Assembly (NCBI GenBank): GCA_949592205.1 | Contig: CATIUR010000004.1 | Span: forward strand, 95,812,337 to 95,876,336 | From: Helichrysum umbraculigerum | Taxonomy: Eukaryota > Streptophyta > Magnoliopsida > Asterales > Asteraceae | Reading direction: 5' to 3' | DNA: 64,000 nt | In this document: positions 34,650 to 46,772 of the stretch, piece by piece | How positions within the stretch are numbered: the stretch's first letter is position 1 | Layout of the letters: each line of letters starts with the position of its first letter | Program-made: the position numbers and the translations under genes | The notes under the pieces: generated by a model | What the model saw: only the letters and a program-made list of their open reading frames with translations | Database searches by the model: none | Told to the model about the DNA's origin: nothing

Positions 34650-37208
34650 TGATGTGTCCTAAAAAGTCATGTTTTTAGGCACATTATTCTGCACTTATTG
34701 GACTTATATTTGGTGAAATCATCTTAAAACATCGATTATTTACTTAAAAACACCAAAGTGGTCTAATTATGGGTGTTGCTGTTGAAATCACCAAAAACAT
34801 TCGTTTATCACGCAAAACGAGGCAAATAATGTCACCTTAAATATTCCCTTCTTGATTTACTTATAGAAGTAGATCTTAATTCATATTTTATGATTCCATA
34901 GGGAAATCCAAAACCGGAAGTGAAAGAATCAGAAGAAACGGACCAAAGACGGAGAAGATACAAGGTCTGGAAGCTCGCCGATCGTCATCCGGAACACGCA
35001 AAAGATAAACACCTCCAAATTTGGCAAACTCAGTGCCATTAGAAGCGTAACGGAAAAACGAAGCCAACGGCGCAAGAATCAAGCAAATCGGAGCCCAAAC
35101 GAAGAAGATACGGACGAACCAAGCAACCGAGGAATCAGCGGAGGCCAAACGGAGCACCAACCCCCCCTGGGCACCTAGTTACCGTATACGGTACCCTAGG
35201 TGCCGTATACGGCCCTATAGGTGCCGTATACGGGGGTGTTTGCTTTGTAAGGTGCCGTTTGACCCCCCTTGGTCCAGTACCCCCCGTATGCGCTTGGATG
35301 CTTGTTCTTTATGCTTTAGGACTTGTACCAAGCTTCAACCTCCTCATCTATAAATAGAGGGCTCCTCTCATTCATTCTACACACCTCACAACACACTTCT
35401 CATTCTCATTCTCTCTCTAGAATTAGGTTAGCATTCTCTCTCTAGCACTACTCTTAGGAGTTAGAGGAGAATTAGTAGGAAATTAGCATCCTCTTTCTAG
35501 CACTACTCTTAGGAGTTAGAGGAGGACTAGTAGGGAAGCTTTTGTAACAGAGTTGGAACTCTTGGAGGATCTCCTTTGTAATATTGCTCGAGATATTTCG
35601 GAGCTCTGTCCGTGTAACCTTTCAACTGCTATTCAATCTACGAATTACTTTCGGTTATTTCTATCCTTATCTCTCATAATGTTACATGCTATTATTATGT
35701 TTGATTTAGGATACATTACCATGATTAGTGAGTAGATTAGCTATTGTGTTTGTTATGATGTAGTTAGCTTGTCAATACTTTAGGTGATGCTACTTTAAAT
35801 ACAATTGGGATAACATCGTTATGAAACAACGGAGGTAACGTTATACGGCTTTTATTTGTATAGCGCCGGAAACATCACGAATGTGTGTAGTACGGAACGT
35901 GGAAGCTATAAAAGTCGTGGGCACAATCCGTTGTGGAATAATGATCCCAATTGTTAAATATTGAAAACCGGTGCACTGTTAACTACACATTTATGATTTT
36001 AAACTAAACTAACGCCTTTCCTCCAATAAACGTGGTTAGAACCTTTATGTCAAGGATTCGCGACCCTTAGTCAAACGGTCACTACCTATCTGTGTTTTCT
36101 TAAAATAACATGGTCTGATTTTGAAGCAATGGAAATACTGTCTACTTATCGTATAGTACACTGTGAATCAATCAGGGATTTATTGGTTTAGGATTATAAA
36201 GTGAACGGGTTGTTTAGCTATCATAGATGGTTTACTGTAATACAAGCTTAGATATATTGAGTTCAGATGGCTGTAAAGTATGTAGCCCAGTTAAAGCCCT
36301 AATACGACTGAGTATCCGGTTTAACGTTGGAAACACCTACGGTGAAATACAAACACGTGCAAACTACGGAAAGGTCGAAGGCTGTATACTTTGTTACATC
36401 CTGGCTAAGTCTGTGATCCAGGAAAGACCGTAATACGAGTGAATACACTATGTAACTGTGAAAAGCTCTGTTGGTTGAAGACTGTATCACAGCCGAATAT
36501 CTCTGAACTAAATCACGACCATTAATGTATATGTTAATCAGTCACCACCTGTCTTAAATCTTAAATGCCTTGCCTAGCTTAGATATCTTTGTCTGTGTTA
36601 AGAAAGATCAGTGGATAAATTGCGGACTGTCGCCTTATTCCTGCACCCCATCTGGAGGGTCACTTGGTCTCATCATAAGAGACGGTGAGGGGGGTTTCAA
36701 GACAGTCCGATCTGATCAGAATCTTGACAGCCTAGTACTCAGTGACATACTGGTTGGTTTAGCTGATCAGTAGGGTACTAGTGTTTACACCACAAGGTAT
36801 CTAAGTGAACGCAAGACACAAACCTTAAAAGACGTTTTCAAATATATACAACCTCAATACAGCATCACCCCACGTAAAAGCTAACAAAGTCATAACAAAC
36901 ACAAGTCCCTCTATACTGATTCAACCTACTTTTTTTATTTACTGCTCTAATTAGTTTTTAATTTTAATTACAGACCTAAGTATAAAACCCCCACTCAAAA
37001 CTATTTTCAAACCATCACTAATCTGAACTTTCGTCTCGACAAGTCGTTTCATAATACGGTTAACTCTTCAGAACGACCCTAGGTCATACTTCAGCTATAC
37101 AGCACTAGTAGAACTTAGGTCCCTAGCAAAATATAAATTTTAAAACTTCCACACCGACGTGCTGCCATACGGTCACGTTAACGACGCGTGACGGTTGGTG
37201 GCGCGTCA
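34650..37208 (+). repeat. 3' LTR of Athila-like element
   Basis: It is 2559 bp, aligns gap-free with the 5' LTR and has about 30 substitutions. The TATA box is at 35349-35357 and the palindrome array near 35178-35233. Confidence 0.95.
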
Positions 37209-37213
37209 ACCCC

Positions 37214-37461
37214 ATAATAAAATGTGCGTCTAGTGTTGCAACTTCTTTGGATATGTGAATATCTTCTGTCTCAACACTAACCCCACTGTTTTGGCAAACT
37301 CTGCCATCACTACATTTAGTACGAAATGATAACCATTGATGTTATATGCAGTGTATTTCACTACGCTGGCTCGTGGTCCATATGAGATCCACCTTACGGT
37401 TTCGGATACACTGTCTTTGGAGATCGCTAACTCTCTCTCAACCTGCAGAATATCATTACAA

Positions 37462-37550
<89 letters not shown>

Positions 37551-40500
37551 CTAGAAATTGAACGAATTAACAAAACACAAATAGTGATAGAAAAAAACAA
37601 TTGTCCAGCTTTTAGTTTGACTTTATTCTTCAACTCTGACAGTACTAACAGGCTTAATAGTAGTAACTTTGGTTAATGAAACTACAGTTAATTAAGTCGA
37701 TCTCCAATTGGTAAAAACTGGACAATTGTGAGTAAATAATATACGATTAAATAACAATTACCTCTTCGCGTAACCACTTATCAAAAGATTTAACGTGCTC
37801 ATTCTGCAGCCATGCTTTTCGTTTACCCGGGTTTTGTGTTACCAAAACCTCCTTGTGTCGCCTGAAATAAGGTATTTTGTTATTATATTTGATAGAACAT
37901 TAACTAAAGTAACGAAATAACTTGACATGTGTTAGTAATTAATACTTACTCGATATACGGTACAATCTCATCTGTATTCAGTATTACATACAAATGTGCT
38001 TTCTGAAAGAGTTCTGCAGAAACTTCACTTGATTTGCCAGCCGACAGTGGCTTTCCGTCCTCGTTTTCATCAGTTTCATGTGTATCATTTGGGATACCAA
38101 TAGTTTTCATGGATTTTTGATATTCTCCGAAAAACTCTATTGTTTCTTCTGCAATAGTCTCCTCAGCAATGCATCCCTCTAGTCTATTTCTGTTTCGCAC
38201 ATGTCCCTTGATAACCTTCATTCATCGTTCGAAGGGATACATCCACCGAAAGCATACAGGACCACATAATTTTACCTCCCTAATTAGGTGCACAGTCAAA
38301 TGGACCATAATATCAAAAAAAAAGAGGGAGGAAATAACTTTTCGAGTAGGCACAGTGTGACACAAAGTTCTTCTTGCATCTTATCTAGTTCCTCTAATAT
38401 GATCTCTTTGCTACATATAGATTTAAAGAAAAAGCAAAACAAGATAATAGCCTTGCGTGTGGGTTCGTCCATTATCGAACGTATTGCAATGGGCAAAAAC
38501 TCCTGCATTAGCATGTGATAGTCATGTGATTTAAGGCCGATGAGCTTCCTATCTGTGAGGCTGACTAAACTAGAGAAATTAGAACAATATCCTTGCGGTA
38601 CCCTCATGTTGTATAACGTCTGATAAAAGATGTCCTTTTCGGCATTCGTTAACGTGTAACCTGCTGGTGGTATTACTGTTATTTCTCGGTCGTCTTTCCT
38701 AACAAACAACTCTGGTTTGTCTATTCCCAACTCTTTAAGATCGAATCGAGCATTCTCTCCATCTTTCGTCTTTCCCGGCACATTTAGCAAAGTCCCGACT
38801 AGACTCTCACCAACATTCTTTTCTATATGCATGAAATCGATACAATGTTGAACTTCATTGTGCCTCCAATACTTTAGCTTTCGATACCAAATGTTGAATT
38901 TCTTCCAATATGCACCATTCTGTTCATTTGATTAGCTTGAAGTACCATCTTCTTTTCCTGATCTTTTCCTCTTCTCTTTTTGGATCTTCCCACCTCTGCC
39001 TCTGGCATCTTCTTGGTTTGCTTGTTTTACGCATCCCCACTTATTTTCAATATGTTTTACCTCGTTGTATATTTGTTCACCGGTCATTGGAATTGTAGCC
39101 GTGCCAAATTCTTGATTTCCATTAAACGCCTTCTTTTGCTTTCTGAACGCATGGTTATATGGTAGATATCTTCTGTGATCTACATAGCTCTGCTTGGATG
39201 ACGCAGGAAGTCTAATACAATATGTATCTTTCCCACATACCACACCACCTTTGTATCCACTGGTTGGGCAGCCACATAAAGTACCAAGTGCAGGGTAATC
39301 ATTTTTTGTCCATAACACCACCGCACATAGATTAAATATTTGCTTTGTGGAAGCATCATATGTATCGACCCCTGTCTCGAATAAGAGTTGCAGATCATTA
39401 ACCAACGGTTCTAAAAAAACATCGATATCATTTCCCGGGTATCCCGATATCAGTATAGATAGCATGATAAACTTTCTTTTCATACACAACCATGGAGGAA
39501 GGTTGTAGATGACAGATAAAACTAGCCACACACTGTGATGCCTATTTCCTCTGTTGACATCAACACCATCAGCAGATATTCCTAGCCTTAGATTCCTTGG
39601 ATCATTTGCAATTTCGGGGAATTCGTTATCTATGGTTCGCCATGCCTATGAATCTGCCGGGTGACGTAACACACCATCTGTTTTCCTCCTTGTCGCGTGC
39701 CATCTTAATTCTTATGAAATACTTGTTATCTTAAAGAGACGTTGCAGCCTTGGTATTATTGGAAAGTACCACATTACGTTTGCTGGAGTCTTCTCATACA
39801 CTTTTTTTGTCTTCTTATCCACCTTCCATCTTGATGTCCCACAGGTACGACACATGGTTAATTCCTTGTCCTCTTTCCAGTAAAGAAGGCAATTGTTGAT
39901 ACATACATCTATCTTTTTGTATCCTGATCCTAGAAATTTCAAAATTTTCTTTGCCTGATAAGTGTTTTCCGGCAATTCGTTACCATCAGGTAGCATCTTT
40001 TTTAACAATCCTAGCAGTTCAGTAAAGAATTGATCAGAATAGCCATACTTACTCTTTAAGTTGAGTAGGTGAACTATGGCTGACAACTTTGTGAAGTCAG
40101 GACACCCACTGTAAAGTGGCTTCTCTGCATCTGATAGCAGTTCTAGAAGCTTGGCATGGTCATCCGGATCCTCATCATCAAAATTATCTTTTGTAGCATT
40201 AACCATTTCCACTGTTTCACTAGCATGTGTTGGGAGTTCTGCATCAAAATCCATATGGTTGTCACCATATTCTGTTGTAACAATTGGCTCATCCTTCTCT
40301 CCATGATAAGTCCATTGTGTGTAGTTTTGATCAATGCCATTGCTGAATAAATGGAAATGCACTTCCTCCGTTTTACGAACTACATGGTTTAAACATTTGG
40401 TACATAGACATGGGATTAGAAGATGTGGATTATTACCCTGTAGGTCGATGTTACTCATCTTCTTCAAGTTGTTTACTGCATAATCAATAAATGCTTCTAC

Positions 40501-40554
40501 TCCGTCTCTATAAATTCTGCCCAGCCTGTTTGTTCCCATCCAAGACTTGTCCAT
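37214..40554 (-). pseudogene. TNP2-type transposase gene of CACTA-2 (main part, broken)
   Basis: Read on the minus strand from ATG 40554. A transposase-associated domain (MDKSWMGTNRLGRIYRDGVE, FIDYAVNN, CLCTKCLN) is followed by the TNP2 transposase core (RWHAT, LRLGISADGVDVNRGNRHH, YNLPPWLCMKRKFIMLS, HCIDFMHIEKNVGESLVGTLL), then DUF4218 (SHDYHMLMQEFLPIAIRSI, REVKLCGPVCFRWMYPFER). Downstream motifs include EHVKSFDKWLREEV and WISYGPRASVVKYTAYNING, continuing into DUF4216 at 25399. TNP2 would cut and join CACTA ends. Damage: TAA at 39714-39712, TAG at 39648-39646, TAA at 38934-38932, a +1 shift in a nine-base A run (38315-38323 on the plus strand), and TGA at 38224-38222, besides two retroelement insertions. 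Introns with the microsatellite at 37463-37548 lie towards its 3' end. Clearly dead. Confidence 0.88.
37463..37548. repeat. (TA)n(TG)n microsatellite in TNP2 intron
   Basis: A TA run of about 28 units is followed by about 15 TG units. The plus-strand frames across it are artefacts. Confidence 0.95.
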
Positions 40555-40556
40555 TA

Positions 40557-40909
40557 CTTAGGGTTTGAAAAATCCAATTAGGTGTGTCGGCGTGTTATGT
40601 ACTGTAATTGATTAGGATATGAAATATTTTAGGAAGTGCCTTGATTAATTCAATTAGGGGAATTAATTCGGATCTCATAAATGCAATTAGGGAATCTGAG
40701 TTGAAGAGTGCCACTGTTAGGTATTTTACATACCTTCCCACTGTCAGTTATTCTGGACAATGCCACTGTTAGTTCTATTTTCTAGGGATTGGCACTGCTA
40801 ACAGTATATAACCTTAAAACACTTCAATTTTTCATTATGCTTTCATCTAACCACTGCAACTACAATTCAAAATACAACCGCCTCTTCTTCTACAATTAAT
40901 TTGACGATC
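40557..40909 (+). other. Junction between CACTA-2 and Copia; TATA-like site before extra ORF
   Basis: The right terminus of CACTA-2 is not visible. From about 40705 the word GCCACTGTTAG recurs in drifting copies (GTGCCACTGTTAGG, ATGCCACTGTTAG, GGCACTGCTAACAG), then AGTATATAACC (about 40806) lies about 100 bp before the ATG of the Copia extra ORF. The same CACTGTTAG word is frequent in the Copia fragment near 7440-7510. Confidence 0.4.
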
Positions 40910-43362
40910 ATGGCTTCTTCTTCTTCATCTGATTTGACCCTTAGTGTTCATGAAGAACACAATATGATCGCTTTTCTAATGAAACCCCCATCTGCATAGA
41001 ATTTCACTCAAATAGTTGATTTTCTTCGTGCTAGTTATGTTTATCACGCGCTTACAGTATCTCCGAGGGTGTCAAGGGGTCATCTGAATGAATTCTGGAA
41101 GAATGCATGGTTAGAAGTGGTTGCTGGTGTAAATCAAGTGGTTTCAAAGGTTCAAGAAACCAAAGTGATGGTTACTGAGGAAATTTTACGAGATGTTCTT
41201 TTACTTGATGATGCCACAGGTATAACTTCCTTAGATGACACAGAATTGTTTGATAATTTAAGATTAATGGGGTATGAGGGTGATTATACACGTTTTACAT
41301 TTTTAAAATCACTCTTTAGCCCACAATGGAAATTTTTAATTCATACAATTCTTCATTGCTTGTCATCTAAGAGAACTTCTTACAATGAATTTGGAACACA
41401 ATTAGCCTATTTTCTTGTGTGTTTGGCTAAGGGTCAGAAATATAATTTTTCCAAATACATACTTGATGGCATGATCAGAAACATCACAAAGGGTAAAAAG
41501 GATCTTTTTATAATGTATCCAAGATTTGTGCAACTTGTTTTAAACAAACAAATTACTGATTTGGTTGCACAAAAAGTTGTCATTGGTGTTGGTACTCTCT
41601 CTGCTAGAACATTCACAGAGATGAGTAAAAATACCAATAAGAAGTTCTCAAGTAAGGAAATAGCATTGTTTCCAACAATGCTTCATGCTCCTTCCACCAC
41701 AGATGTAGTACCACCAACTACATCTGAACCACTTGGTGACAGGCCAGCAGAACCAGTTGTACCTGAACACACACCAAGTGGGGGTAAAAAGAGAAAACAA
41801 GGGACCAAACAGCCTACCACATCTAAGCCTAAGAAAAAGAAAGTTAAACAGGCAAGTGAGGCTCCTACTGCTCATTTGTCTCAGTCAAATGTACCAACAT
41901 AGCAGGTGATCACAGAGGAGTCGGGTGATCATTCTGGAAGGGCTGCCACTACTCCTTCTAGTCCACTGACAGAGGAGGGCAGTGGTAACATCAATAAGAC
42001 CCAACCAGAGGCAACTTCTAATGCTGAGCCTATGGGTGATGAAGCAGGTGAAGGTCCCAGTACCAATAACCAAGGGACATTTGTTGATCATGCTAGGCAT
42101 GAGGCAGATGATACTGTTGCCAATGATTCATCTAGGAGGTCACACTCTAATGATGATGAGGCTAGACCTACCATTGAATTGACGAATGTACAACTGACAG
42201 AAGCTGTGGATAAAATTTGGGAGAAATTAAAGAAGGAGAAACAGATCAATCGGGCTCAAGATGAGAAAATAGCAGAGCAGGCTGCTAAGATTGATGAGCA
42301 ACAAAAAGTGATTGAGGATCTCAAAGACAGGCTTGCTGTACTTGAAGCTTTGCTGGTTAAGACCACTTTCAACAAGGGGGAGAATAATGATGATGATGAA
42401 GGCATAAATGATGCAAGCAATGATGAAAAAGTGGTGCAAAATGATGATATGGCTGAGGAGACTGTGAAGGCACCTGAGGTCAATATGGATGATGTGCAGC
42501 CTAAGGATGTTGAAATTGTTGAAAATGTTGATCAACCAAAGAATGTAGATGAAGGTAGTGTTGAAACTGAGAAGGTGGAAGGTGATGGAGATGATGCAGA
42601 GGCTGAGGGGGAGTCAAAGGTTAGAACGGAGCCTAAGATGACAATGGGAAGAAAGAAATCAATACCATATGCAAGTGCTAAAGCTAGTAGAATTGAAGAA
42701 CATAAAAGGGCTAAGTCATGTAGTCCCACTGCTAGTTCAAGAGCCACTCCCACTGCTACTGCAAAATCAACACCAGCCACTGCCAGTTGTATTCAAAGTA
42801 CAGCTAGTAGTAAACCTACCACTGTTATACCAACTGAACCTACCACTGCTACAACACCCACTACCACTGTTCCAACAGAACCTCAAGCCCCTGCTACCAA
42901 AGAACCAGAACTTCAACCTACTGTTATAAATCAACCCACTGTTGATATACCACAACCACCCACTGCTACAAAATCAACCACTGCCAGGAAACCTGAAGTA
43001 CCATTTAAAATCAATGAACCTAGTAGTGTGCCTAATCCTGATTCCAAGCCACCTATTCAGAGGTCAGTACCTATACAGAAATCTGCATCTGAATCTGATG
43101 CAGTAGATGTTTTGCTACCATCTGGAAGAATTGTGAAGATAAGCAGAGAAGCTAGCAGAGTGTATGCAGAAATTAAGTCAAAGGGTTTGAAAGTAGAGGA
43201 TGACATTATATATGATGCTTATGTTGAAAAGACCAAGGGTAACCCTCTGCAAGTTGCAATTGATAGGATCAGAAAGAAGGATGCTGAAAAGAAAGAAGCT
43301 AAGAGGAAAGCTAAGAAACCAACAAGAGGTGAAATGAAAAATCAATTGGTTTGCAAGTTAAG
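40910..43362 (+). pseudogene. Extra ORF of a plant Copia element (aORF), interrupted
   Basis: One frame from ATG 40910 to 43362 with two TAG codons (40997-40999 and 41900-41902). The N-terminal half reads HEEHNMIAFLM, VDFLRASYVYHALTVSP, HLNEFWKNAWLEVV, LMGYEGDYTRFTFLKSLFSP, LIHTILHCLSSKRTSYNEFG, YPRFVQLVLNKQ. I remember this pattern downstream of RT-RNase H in Copia-derived proteins annotated in Asteraceae. The central part is acidic with a coiled coil (KIWEKLKKEKQINRAQDEKI). Next comes a Thr/Pro/Ala-rich stretch with repeated PTT/TAT, then a Lys-rich C-terminal part (RKKDAEKKEAKRKAKKPT). The function is unknown. The frame runs into the LTR of chromovirus B at 43363, so its true end is displaced outside the window. 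Confidence 0.7.
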
Positions 43363-45753
43363 TGTAACACCCCCAAATTTAATGATTTGCGGAAGCATAC
43401 TTGGGTGTTACTAATCAATATACAAAGCACAAGATATACAGTAAACGACCTCTAAATGAGACGTTGTAAAACGATTTCATAGAAATATATGTTTGAAAAC
43501 TTAATGTTTTCGTATACAAAATAGTTCCCTAGAGTCCACGCGTATGGCGGGAGATTCTATTACATAATCAACATGTACAAAAGATAATGCTGAGAATCTC
43601 CGTTAATGCAGTTTAGTTGAAATCATGCGACTCTGGCTATGTCCTGGAGAAATCCTACTCCATATGAGTACCTGAGAATACATGCTAAAAGGGTCAACAC
43701 GAATGTTGGTGAATCTCACAGGTTTGTAAGTAATATCAGTTTTGAACACAAGGTTTCATCAGTAGTGCTCGCAGGCGTGAATCGAGTATTTGCAAATCCA
43801 GCAAATGTAAAGTAAATAAGTTATACCATTGCCATGAGGCTCATAATCGAAGCTTAACCCGTAAGTAATAGTTTGCTCCGGTGACATGCTCGTAACTGAG
43901 CAAGCATAAGTAACGAATAATAGTCGCCCGTTTATACATAACGGTTCGTGGTAGCGCTACTACCCCGAGCGGGGAGGGTCATTTCCCTAATGGATCCATT
44001 AACTAGTGTTCGCGCTTAAGTCCATAACTAACGATATATGATGGAGAGACTTCTGTAAATGGTAAACAACTCATGCAATTCCGTTTGGTATAGTAAACAG
44101 TTTAGTACTTGTGTTCAAGAAAAAGTAGTAGCATGTTTCTCCCCCAATAAGATAAAACAGTAAAAAGTGGGGCCGTAAGACTCGCCTGAGTCTTTGCAAG
44201 TACGTTTATATCAATAAACGAGTAAGTAATATCAACTGTAGGTTCTCCAAACCTGTAACCTTCAAATGCCTAAACACATAAGGTTATGTAAGTAGTTGTC
44301 TCGCAAGACGTTTCGTTTAGTTGTACCCAACTAGTGTGCCCAATGTTTGTCCGTATGTTTGTAATCGTTTGTTGTTAGAAAACATGTTTGGCCCGTTGGT
44401 GACGGTGGGTACTAGTCAAAGTATTATCATTGTTTTTGAAGTGTTATACTTATAAATGTATTCCAAAGTGTTTTAGGAGTCGTATTGTGTAAGTGTTTGA
44501 GGTTGTACAAGTTTAACACTTGGTGTAAAAATAATTTGACAACTCCCTGTTTTTGGCGACACTTGGCTAGTGTCGCTATAGGCGACACTAGTTAGGCGAC
44601 ACTTTGTGAGTGTCGCTACAGATGGTACTGGTTAGGCGACACTTGGTGAGTGTCGCTAGACTTCCGATTTTCAATTAATTGGCGACACTTGGTCAGTGTC
44701 GCTATAGGCGACACTTACGTATTTGGCGTCACTAAGGGAGTGTCGCTAAGATAAATCTGGTTAAGTAGTTCAGCGACACTTGGGTAGTGTCGCTATAGGG
44801 GCGACACTTAGGCATAGCGACACTTAGCTAGTGTCGCTAGTACTGTTTTTGGCACACTAGCGACACTTCAGACTGTTCGCCAGAAAATGGACCGAAAACG
44901 AGTTTTCCGGCCACCGTTCGATCTAATACTTTTACCCAACCCATTATCGGACATTTTAAGCATATGTAACCCATAAAAACGTAAAAATGAGTAAAAACGG
45001 AGAGTTTCGGGTTTTGTCGGAAACTTACAAATTGCCGAAATGAAATTCCGGAAAGATAGCGTTGTAGATCGTGAAGTGGTGAACGTTTTTCTCCAAAGGG
45101 GTGGTATGATCCGGGTGTGTTTAGTGGTAGTAATTTGCGAATTATGGTGGTGGTGATGGTTTGTTGGTTGAGAGAAAAAGAAGAGAGGAAAGAGAAGAGA
45201 GATGTGAGAAATGAAAGAAATGAGAAAGAAATGGGAGGTGGTGGGGTGTTGGTGAAAGCCTCACCTCACCCAGTCTCCGTTCCGTGCTCCGTGTGGTGTT
45301 CGTTTTCTCCGTCGTTTAGGCGTTAAATATTTATTTTACGCGTTTAATTATATATTTTAAAATTACAAACTTTTGTTAAATAATTTACTCGTATTATTTC
45401 TTTAAATCCTTAATAGTTTGAAATATGATATAGTTTAAATAAATTTAAGTACTTTTGTTTTTAAATCGTGTAAACTTTAATTGAGTGACACGAGTTAATT
45501 ACTAATTATTAGAAAATAGCATTTTGGGCACAATTGCGTTATTTAGTCTATAAACATTTGTTCACCAACGTCCATTTTAATCGAATAGAATTTCATTCTA
45601 TTTAAGTTGCGTACGATTTAAGTCAAATCGCAAAGTTGTATATATTTACCAATATATAATCCGATACATAAATTAGCCTAACACAAAACTAAATTACATG
45701 TATTTACAAAGAATTAGGCGCTAATAACTAGCCCTAATTTGGCGGTTGTTACA
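43363..45753 (-). repeat. 3' LTR of chromovirus B
   Basis: It is 2391 bp. In sense (minus) order it has a CT-rich tract (complement of 45160-45250), a block shared with element C (about 45100-44890), a stem-loop array (44868-44556), then a region also shared with C down to 43363. No gene; the 69-codon plus frame at 45117 lies over the purine tract and is not credited. Confidence 0.9.
44556..44868 (-). repeat. Stem-loop array in LTR of B (GCGACACT / AGTGTCGC)
   Basis: Seven stem-loops start at 44556, 44596, 44636, 44682, 44726, 44773 and 44817. Each has 8-bp arms GCGACACT/AGTGTCGC and a 5-nt loop: TGGCT, TTGTG, TGGTG, TGGTC, AAGGG, TGGGT, TAGCT. The fifth has one mismatch. Unpaired GCGACACT copies lie at 44582, 44708 and 44801. 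Confidence 0.9.
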
Positions 45754-45787
45754 TTCTCCCCCTTTTAAAAGAATTTCGTCCCGAAAT

Positions 45788-46097
45788 TTAAGTCGAAGTC
45801 GCGTTCGGGGTAGAATCAGTGAATAAGTGGGGATACTTGAGTCGCATTTGGTCTTCCCGTTCCCAAGTGAATTCAGGACCCCGTCTAGAATTCCACCTAA
45901 CTTTTACGATGGGAATACGACTCTGTTTTAGTTGTTTGACCTCACGGTCCATGATCTCAGCAGGTTCCTCAACGAAATGAAGTTTATCATCGATGTGAAT
46001 CTCGTCAAGTGGTATAATAAGTGTCTCGTCAGACAGACATTTCTTTAAGTTAGAAATGTGAAAGGTAGGGTGCACGCTGCTGAGTTCAGAGGGCAGT
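45788..46097 (-). pseudogene. Chromovirus B integrase C-terminus / chromodomain fragment
   Basis: The frame reads LQLPSELSSVHPTFHISNLK, then VKVRWNSRRGPEFTWERED and KYPHLF, the integrase tail and chromodomain-like end also seen in A. The stop is at 45788. The fragment is truncated upstream at 46097 where the LTR of C begins. A chromodomain of this class is thought to guide integration to heterochromatin. Confidence 0.85.
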
Positions 46098-46772
46098 TGT
46101 AGCACCCCCAAATTTAATGATTTGCGGAAGCATACTTGGGTGTTACTAATCAATATACAAAGCACAAGATATACAGTAAACGACCTCTAAATGAGACGTT
46201 GTAAAATGATTTCATAGAAATATATGTTTGAAAACTTAATGTTTTCGTATACAAAAATAGTTCCCTAGAGTCCACGCGTATGGCGGTAGATTCTATTACA
46301 TAATCAACATATACAAAAGATAATGCTGAGAATCTTCGTTAATGCAGTTTAGTTGAAATCATGCGACTCTGGCTATGTCCTGGAGAAATCCTACTCCATA
46401 TGAGTACCTGAGAATACATGCTAAAAGGGTCAACACGAATGTTGGTGAATCTCACAGGTTTATAAGTAATATCAGTTTTGAACACAAGATTTCATCAGTA
46501 GCGCCCGCAGGCGTAAATCAAGTATTTGCAAATCCAGCAAATGTAAAGTAAATAAGTTATACCGTTGCCATGAGGCTCATAATCGAAGCTTAACCCGTAA
46601 GTAATAATTTGCTCCCGTGACATGCTCGTAACTGAGCAAGCAGATGTAACGAATAATAGTCGCCCGTTTATACATAACGGTTCGTGGTAGCGCTACAACC
46701 CCGGGCGGGGAGGGTCACTTCCCTAATGGATCCATTAACTAGTGTTCGCGCTTAAGTCCATAACTAACGATA
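46098..46772 (-). repeat. LTR of chromovirus C, first segment
   Basis: It aligns closely with 43363-44040 of the LTR of B. It ends at CGATA (46768-46772), the duplicated target of D. Confidence 0.9.

Larger units (their letters stand above)
25400..37208 (+). mobile_element. Athila-like non-autonomous LTR retrotransposon (gag-protease only)
   Basis: Both LTRs are 2559 bp (25400-27958 and 34650-37208), with TG...CA ends and target-site duplication ACCCC (25395-25399, 37209-37213). I counted about 30 differences between the LTRs by eye (near 1.2%). The tRNA-Asp-type primer site and the gag/protease wording (LADLGASINLIPYSL) point to the Athila side of Ty3. The 6.7-kb interior encodes gag, protease and an unidentified C-terminal region in one frame with two TAG codons, and then about 2.2 kb without genes. 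No RT, RNase H or integrase is found on either strand. The element lies inside the DUF4216 part of TNP2. Confidence 0.93.
11661..40560 (-). mobile_element. CACTA-2: CACTA (En/Spm) transposon with TNP2 gene, split by two LTR elements
   Basis: The left terminus CACTAGTACAAATTTGGGC (11661) matches the CACTA-1 end in inverse orientation. It is followed by subterminal repeats to about 13610, then a short AT-rich stretch. The element continues beyond chromovirus A at 24674 (rejoined through TSD AATAT), carries the 3' part of the TNP2 gene (25399-25013), is split by the Athila-like element (TSD ACCCC) and resumes at 37214 with the rest of TNP2 up to 40554. No right terminus (TGTACTAGTG) is found after 40554; Copia sequence begins within a few hundred bases, so that end is deleted and 40560 is nominal. 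No TNPA-type gene is present between the TNP2 stop and the subterminal repeats. Confidence 0.75.
43363..46097 (-). mobile_element. Chromovirus B: 3' LTR and C-terminal fragment (minus strand)
   Basis: B inserted into the Copia extra ORF after AGTTAAG. Its 3' LTR occupies 43363-45753 (ends TGTAACAAC and GGGGTGTTACA on the sense strand). The adjacent purine tract reads AAAAGGGGGAGAA on the minus strand (45754-45766). The integrase C-terminus follows and is cut at 46097 by element C. The remainder of B should lie beyond the right edge of the window. Confidence 0.85.

Noticed and set aside
38169..39165. Plus-strand frames of 61-76 codons across TNP2
   Set aside because: Antisense to conserved TNP2/DUF4218 motifs.
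41900..41902. Readthrough TAG in the Copia extra ORF
   Set aside because: TAG CAG GTG only half matches the leaky context, and another TAG at 40997 already breaks the frame.
45117..45326. Charged 69-codon frame in the LTR of B
   Set aside because: Translation of the GA-rich tract; low complexity and not conserved in the LTR of C.
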